From NCBI GenBank assembly GCA_017607445.1, contig JAEVHH010000006.1, positions 3,038,001 through 3,102,000 on the forward strand: DNA of 64,000 bases. The letters are read 5' to 3'. The translations under genes and the position numbers were made by a program. This document shows positions 59,025 through 64,000 of the stretch, one piece after another; position 1 is the stretch's first letter, and the number at the start of each line of letters is the position of its first letter. The notes under the pieces were generated by a model. That model was given only the letters and a program-made list of their open reading frames with translations, had not been told where the DNA came from and made no database searches. The DNA comes from Histoplasma ohiense (Eukaryota > Ascomycota > Eurotiomycetes > Onygenales > Ajellomycetaceae).

Positions 59025-62000
59025 ATGCTAGTGAATTCTGATGCAGATGTGAACTTCATGTCCCATGCCTGGGCATCAAAATATTTCTCAAAGACAGAAG
59101 ATAAACCAAAAGTAGTGGAAGCAGTTGATAATCATAAGATTAAATCATATGAACAACAAAGAGCTGCAATGAAGATTATCAATGATGAACATGTCCTTCA
59201 AGAAGGATTCCACCATTTCGAAGAGGCCGACATTAGCAGATATGACATAATTTTGGGCATGCTGTGGTTGGAAGCTGTGAACCCTGATATCAACTGGGTG
59301 TGAAGATGCTGAATCTATAGAAAAGTGTTGAATATTAACCATGTGCACCTGGATACTGCTAAAGAATTCACAACACTAATTGATGATGACAATATTATAT
59401 TTGCTGCCTTATCATTACAAGCTGCGAGTGCAGCAACTGAGTCAAATATCCCAGATGATTATAAAGATTATCTTGATGTATTCCAAGAAGACATATCTGA
59501 TGCAGAACATGCATCTCATGATCATGCCATAGAGCTCAAACCTGGCAAGGAACCTTTATACCAACTGATATATAACTTATCACCTCAAGAACTCTCTGTC
59601 CTTCAAGAATATATTGAAAAGATGTTAGAGAAGAATTGGATACATCTATTCAAAAGCTCAGCCAGTGTGCCAGTGTTATTTGTGCTGAAGAAAGATGGAA
59701 CTCTGCATCTTTGCATAGATTATCAAGGATTGAATGAAATAACAGTCAAGAATTGATATCCACTGCCCTTGATAAGTGAAATACTTGATAGATTAGCAGG
59801 TGCCAAAATATATATGCAACTGAATCTTAGAGATGTGTATCATAGAATTCACATACAAGTGAGAAATGAATGAAAAACAGCATTTCAAACATAATATGGA
59901 CACTTTGAATATCTAGTCTTATCTTTTGAGCTAACCAATGCCCCTGTGATCTTTCAATCTTATATCAACAAAGCCCTCAGTGACCTTTTAGATGTATATT
60001 GCATGGCTTATCTTGACAATATCATAATCTATTCAAACACACTTGATGAACATGTCGTCCATGTTAAGAACGTGCTGGAACAGTTAAAGCGATGGAGACT
60101 ATATGCCAAACTTAGTAAGTGTACATTCCACACAACAGAAATTGGATTTTTGAGTTTTGTGGTTACCACACAGAGTATTACTGTCGAGAAATGCTGCATC
60201 AACACAATTCTAGATTGGCCAGAACTGCAAACTATAAATGAATTGCAAATATTCCTAGAATTCATCAATTTCTATTGTCAATTCATATACAAGTTCTCAA
60301 TAATAATGGCACCCCTGACTGAATTGTTAAAAGGTTACAAAATGAAAAGGGGGAAGAATAACACATCTGTCCAGTTAGATGAAAACTGCAAGCACACAAT
60401 TTTGCAGTTAAAAGAATGCTTTACAAAAGCATCATTGTTGGTCCACTTTGATCCACAGCAAAAACTCTGTATAGAAATGGATGAATCTGGTGTTGCAATC
60501 ACCACAGTAATATCACAATTAATGAATGATGGTCACTGACACCCAATCACATTTTGATCTAGAAAGCTCACAGAAACAGAAAGACATTATCAAACATATG
60601 ATCTAGAAATGTTGCCAATTGTAGAAGCTTTCAGGCAATGATGCCACTACTTACATAGTAGCAGACACCCAATAACTGTTTTATCTGACCATGCCAACCT
60701 CCAGTGCTTCATGACAATGAAGCAGCTAAATGAGTGTCAGATTCACTGAATGAAAATGCTCTCAGTGTTTGATTTTGAAATAGAGCACCATTCTGAGAAA
60801 AATAATCCCACAGATGCATCAAATCATCACCCAGATTTTGTAAAACACACAGCTCTCTTGATGAAGCTCTCTACTCTGCAAGAGAAGCTGTGTAAGAGGA
60901 TCTTTAAGTCACTAAAGACAAAAGAAAATACAAAGTTAGATCAATGTGTCAAGATGATGTGAAAAGATCTGCAAGCTAATGAAAATTGTTGAGTGAAGAG
61001 ACTTATAGTCATTGATGACAACAACCCCTGCAGGATAAAGAATGCATCTGTGGATGAGAATGAGGTTGCAGATGTTATGAAGTTAAATCTAGAGATTCTG
61101 ATGTCATGAATTCTAGCTGTCAAGGTATTTGAGTCTGAGACAGTCTATTGTGAAGAGATAGTCAAATCTATCATCAAACTCTTACTGCAGATTCAGAATA
61201 GAAACACCAGCATATCTGAACTTTGCAGAAGACTAGAGATGAATGATGCTAGTGTAGATAATCATTCAATCTGAGCAGTAGATAAAGATGGCCTGCTCAG
61301 AAAAGATGGTAAAGTCTACATACCACAAGATAAGGCCATAAGACATGAAATAATGAAAATGAACCACAATGATCCCCAAGATGGCCATTTTGAATGTGAC
61401 AAGACCATCGAAGTGATCAAATGCAAGTACTTGTGGCATGATATGAGCAATGAGATTGCAGAATATGTGAGAACTTGCAATGTTTGTCAATGCATCAAGA
61501 TACCACAGCACAAGCTGTATGGGTTGCTACAACCACATCCAGTGCCAGATAAGAAATGGCATACAATTAGCATGGACTTTATTGAAGACCTGCCAGATAA
61601 TAAAAAGAGAAGTCAAATCTATAATGCTATTGTTGTATTTGTTGATTTATTCATCAAATGAGTCATAATTGTGCCCACATCTTCAGAGCTAGATGCAGAA
61701 GAACTCACAGATATTATTGTATGAAGAATTGTGAAGAACTTTGATCTACCTGTGAACATTATTAGCAACCAAGATTCATTAATAAATAGCAAGTTTTGAT
61801 CAACATTATGTTATCTGCTCCATGTCCAACAAAAATTATTGATGGCATTCCACCCGCAAACCGACAGCCAGACAGAATGATTGAACCAGGTGATTGAACA
61901 TTATCTTCACACATATTGCAGCTATCAGCAAGATAATTGGATAGAATGAATTCCTCTGACACAATGGGCATATAACAACATCTTCCATGCATTGATAAAA

Positions 62001-62645
62001 ATGACATCATCTGAAGCAATGATCGGCCGACCAACTGAACTTCGCATAGACATGGAACCCCCAAGCACAGATGCATCAAAATCAGCAATGGAACAAGTGA
62101 AATGGATGAAGCAAGCAGAGAACAAAATTCAAGAATGTCTGAAAGCTGTCAAAGCAGCTGAGAAAAAGTATTATGATCAGCATCATATATCAAAAAGCTT
62201 TAAGATAGAGGACTGGATAATGCTGTGTGCAAAAAATATATCCACCTTGCAACCCTCACCCAAACTAGATCATTGATTTTTGGGTCCCTTTCAAATAATT
62301 GATATCCACAGTACACAGGTGTACAAACTGAAACTCACACCACAATATAAAGAAATTCATCTCATATTCCATGTTTCCCTTCTCAAACCATATCACACAC
62401 ACAACAGACAAATCCTGCAAGCAGAACTGATAATTATAGACACACAAGAGAAATGAGAAGTTGAAGCTATATTAGACAAGCATCAGTACTGCAGTCAAAC
62501 ACAATATCTTGTCAAATGGAAAGATTGTACAGACACAGATAATTCTTGGAAACCTGAGGAAAATTTGATGAACAGCCAGAAGTACTTGGAACAGTTTAAT
62601 AAAATCTATCAGAAGTCAGTCAGTAAACAAAAACAAAGAAGATGA
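59025..62645 (+). pseudogene. Family A pol (copy A1)
   Basis: One frame, -1 to gag. Protease LVNSDADVNFMSHAWAS (DSG mutated to NSD), RT 59325-60200 with LFVLKKDGTLHLCIDYQGLN and AYLDNIIIYSN (YLDD mutated), RNase H near 60470 (IEMDESGVAITTVIS), integrase zinc region HFECDKTIEVIKCKYLWHDM with CNVCQ (61353-61510), core ISMDFIEDLPDNK, a later DSQTE-like ADRQPDRM segment near 61860, C-terminal tail with QVYKLKL, chromodomain QTQYLVKWKDC and stop TGA at 62643-62645. Stops are TGA, plus one TAA at 59891 where an ancestral CG-CG pair was hit twice. Confidence 0.9.
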
Positions 62646-62664
62646 TGATAACTGCTGAATATAC

Positions 62665-63815
62665 TTATTCCACCCAGAGATTAAAAAACAGATCTGCCTC
62701 AGCTTGGCCAGTGTCATTCAAAGAATTGTCATCAAGACAAACCTGCTTATTATCCCAGATTTCCTCAACTGACAAAGCACAATATTTCAATGATGACTTG
62801 AAAGCTGCAATCAGTGATGTAACCACTGAGACCTCATCAACCACCATTTCAGCTGGAGCCTCAGAAGAACTGTCTTGTTGAATCTTCTGAATCTTCACAG
62901 CAAAGAATCTAACCACCACAGTCACAGTGCTCTGCAAAACATTAATGTTTGAAGTGTTCACATCAGTGACAATTAGATCCTCAGCAGCATTGATAACCAT
63001 CTGAGCCAATTCAACAGCATCCACTGACATCTAATAGAAAGTTAATATTATATACTGTAAAAACATCTGTTTTGAATAATAACTTATCAGAATGCAGATG
63101 TGCTTCATCACTGAGCAGTGCTTGCATTTTTTGCATCAATCCTCAGCAGGCTCACAATGATGGTGGGGGGACATTGTCAAATGTTGAATACAATGACAGC
63201 AATATGCTGCTGCATTTCTTTCTAACACTTCAATGAGACTGTCTGCTTCCTCATCTTCGCCTACATTATCAGTCAACTCAAATAATGTACCAAGATCTTG
63301 GCCCAGTGAGAATGACACTGATGTAATAGTAGAATGTGAAAATATGCTTTCTGAAACACTGCTATGATCAAATGTCACACTCTGCTGTGACAACAAATCA
63401 TCAGAGTCCACATAGAATTCTAGAATCTCATCTGCATCCTTATAGATCTGCATGTCAAGTACAAACCTCACAACAGCAGTTTGATATGTGGCAAATCTCT
63501 CATCTGAAACTTTGTTGAAGAGCAGCATCTTGTGAAATTCATTGATCAAAGATTGACTGATTTCATGAAAGTGCTCAGGCATCTATAATCCATTAGCATC
63601 CATAACAACTTCAGTTTAAGAAAACTTACAGCAGCACAACTTCTATTTGATATATGACAGATGTGACAGTGTGTCCATTCATTGTTCACAAAGCAAGAAT
63701 ATACTGAAGGGTTCTGCAACCTCTCCAGACAACCCAAGCAAATGCTCTCAATGGCAGACAGCATATCACCCTCTATAGACTCCAAATCAGCAATGGAAAC
63801 AGCTGGTTCTGACAT
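62665..63815 (-). pseudogene. Antisense six-cysteine gene of family A (copy A1)
   Basis: Exon 1 63815-63630 (62 codons, MSEPAVSIADLESIE; Cys at residues 26, 29, 41, 50, 53, 60), intron 63629-63583 (47 bp, GTAAGT to TAG), exon 2 from 63582 (MPEHFHEISQ, ending in an acidic and His/Cys-rich part), TGA at 63136-63138 probably from CGA, then third block 63030-62665 (MSVDAVELAQ, 121 codons to TAA). All three blocks are open except for that one stop, the best-preserved state among the antisense copies. It converges on pol with 19 bp between stops. No known family recognised. Confidence 0.72.
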
Positions 63816-64000
63816 TCTATCATAACTTTAATTAGTACCAAGACCTTATTCAAAGGAGGAGGAAAAGCAAAAGCAACAAGAAAGAAAGACAGATGTTGGA
63901 GATTGAAACCAATATTGCAATGATGATCAAAGAAATTGCAACAACACAAAACTCAACCCAAAATGAAAAATGCAACCACACAATCAAAACTTTGAATTTC

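Larger units (their letters stand above)
57486..64000 (+). mobile_element. Ty3/Gypsy family A, copy A1 (3' LTR beyond window)
   Basis: 5' LTR, primer site, gag, pol and most of the antisense region; by comparison with A0 the 3' LTR should start near 64360. Retains some CG (for example CACACCTACAATAAAGCATG flanks, GCGCGTTTG), so it is younger than A2. Confidence 0.93.

Noticed and set aside
59025..62645. Alternative genetic code in which TGA is Trp
   Set aside because: Most stops are TGA, but sister copies have CAA at some of these positions, which shows CGA as ancestor, and TAA also occurs. The intact gene at 24108 uses TGA as its stop.

Overview
The window reads as a repeat island of a filamentous ascomycete (Pezizomycotina). 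The only intact gene is a fungal-type homoserine O-acetyltransferase with two short GT-AG introns. Everything else is transposon, and CG dinucleotides are nearly absent from the internal transposon sequence. Sister copies show TG in one copy where CA stands in the other, which implies CG-to-TG/CA mutation on either strand. Long AT-rich, Gypsy-filled, CpG-depleted isochores make me think of Onygenales, but this is inference and no marker here proves it.

Layout. 1-2338: 3' end of Gypsy family A (copy A0), inserted in a family C remnant (C3, 2339-3756). 3757-4628 and 20513-23590: one degenerate Ty1/copia element (D), split by copy A2 of family A (4629-20512). A2 is itself split by Gypsy family B copy B1, which is split by the complete element B2 (11200-18623). 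23591-26595: a CpG-normal island with the MET2-like gene (24108-25771), candidate sulfur-control sites upstream and a SINE-like unit. 26596-27216: 5' part of a Tc1/mariner element. 27217-29864 and 50692-51541: A3, with an unusual fold-back 5' LTR, split by B3 (29865-50686). B3 contains the complete elements B4 (32841-40263) and C1 (43278-49222). 51542-53112: hAT transposase remnant. 53113-57485: family C copy C2. 57486-64000: family A copy A1, leaving the window.

Five insertions (A2, B2, B3, B4, C1) are proven by 5-bp target duplications together with host sequence that resumes on the far side. They therefore give a readable order of events.

Families A, B and C are chromodomain Gypsy elements. 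Each carries, in its LTR, a short sequence complementary to the primer site next to the LTR, the arrangement of Tf1-type self-priming. In each, pol lies in the -1 frame relative to gag. Families A and B also carry, between pol and the 3' LTR, an antisense spliced gene. Its first coding module has six cysteines with matching spacing, and an intron sits at the same place, two codons after the sixth cysteine and in phase 0. I regard this shared antisense gene as the most interesting system in the window. All transposon genes here are pseudogenes by in-frame stops; C1 is the least decayed.
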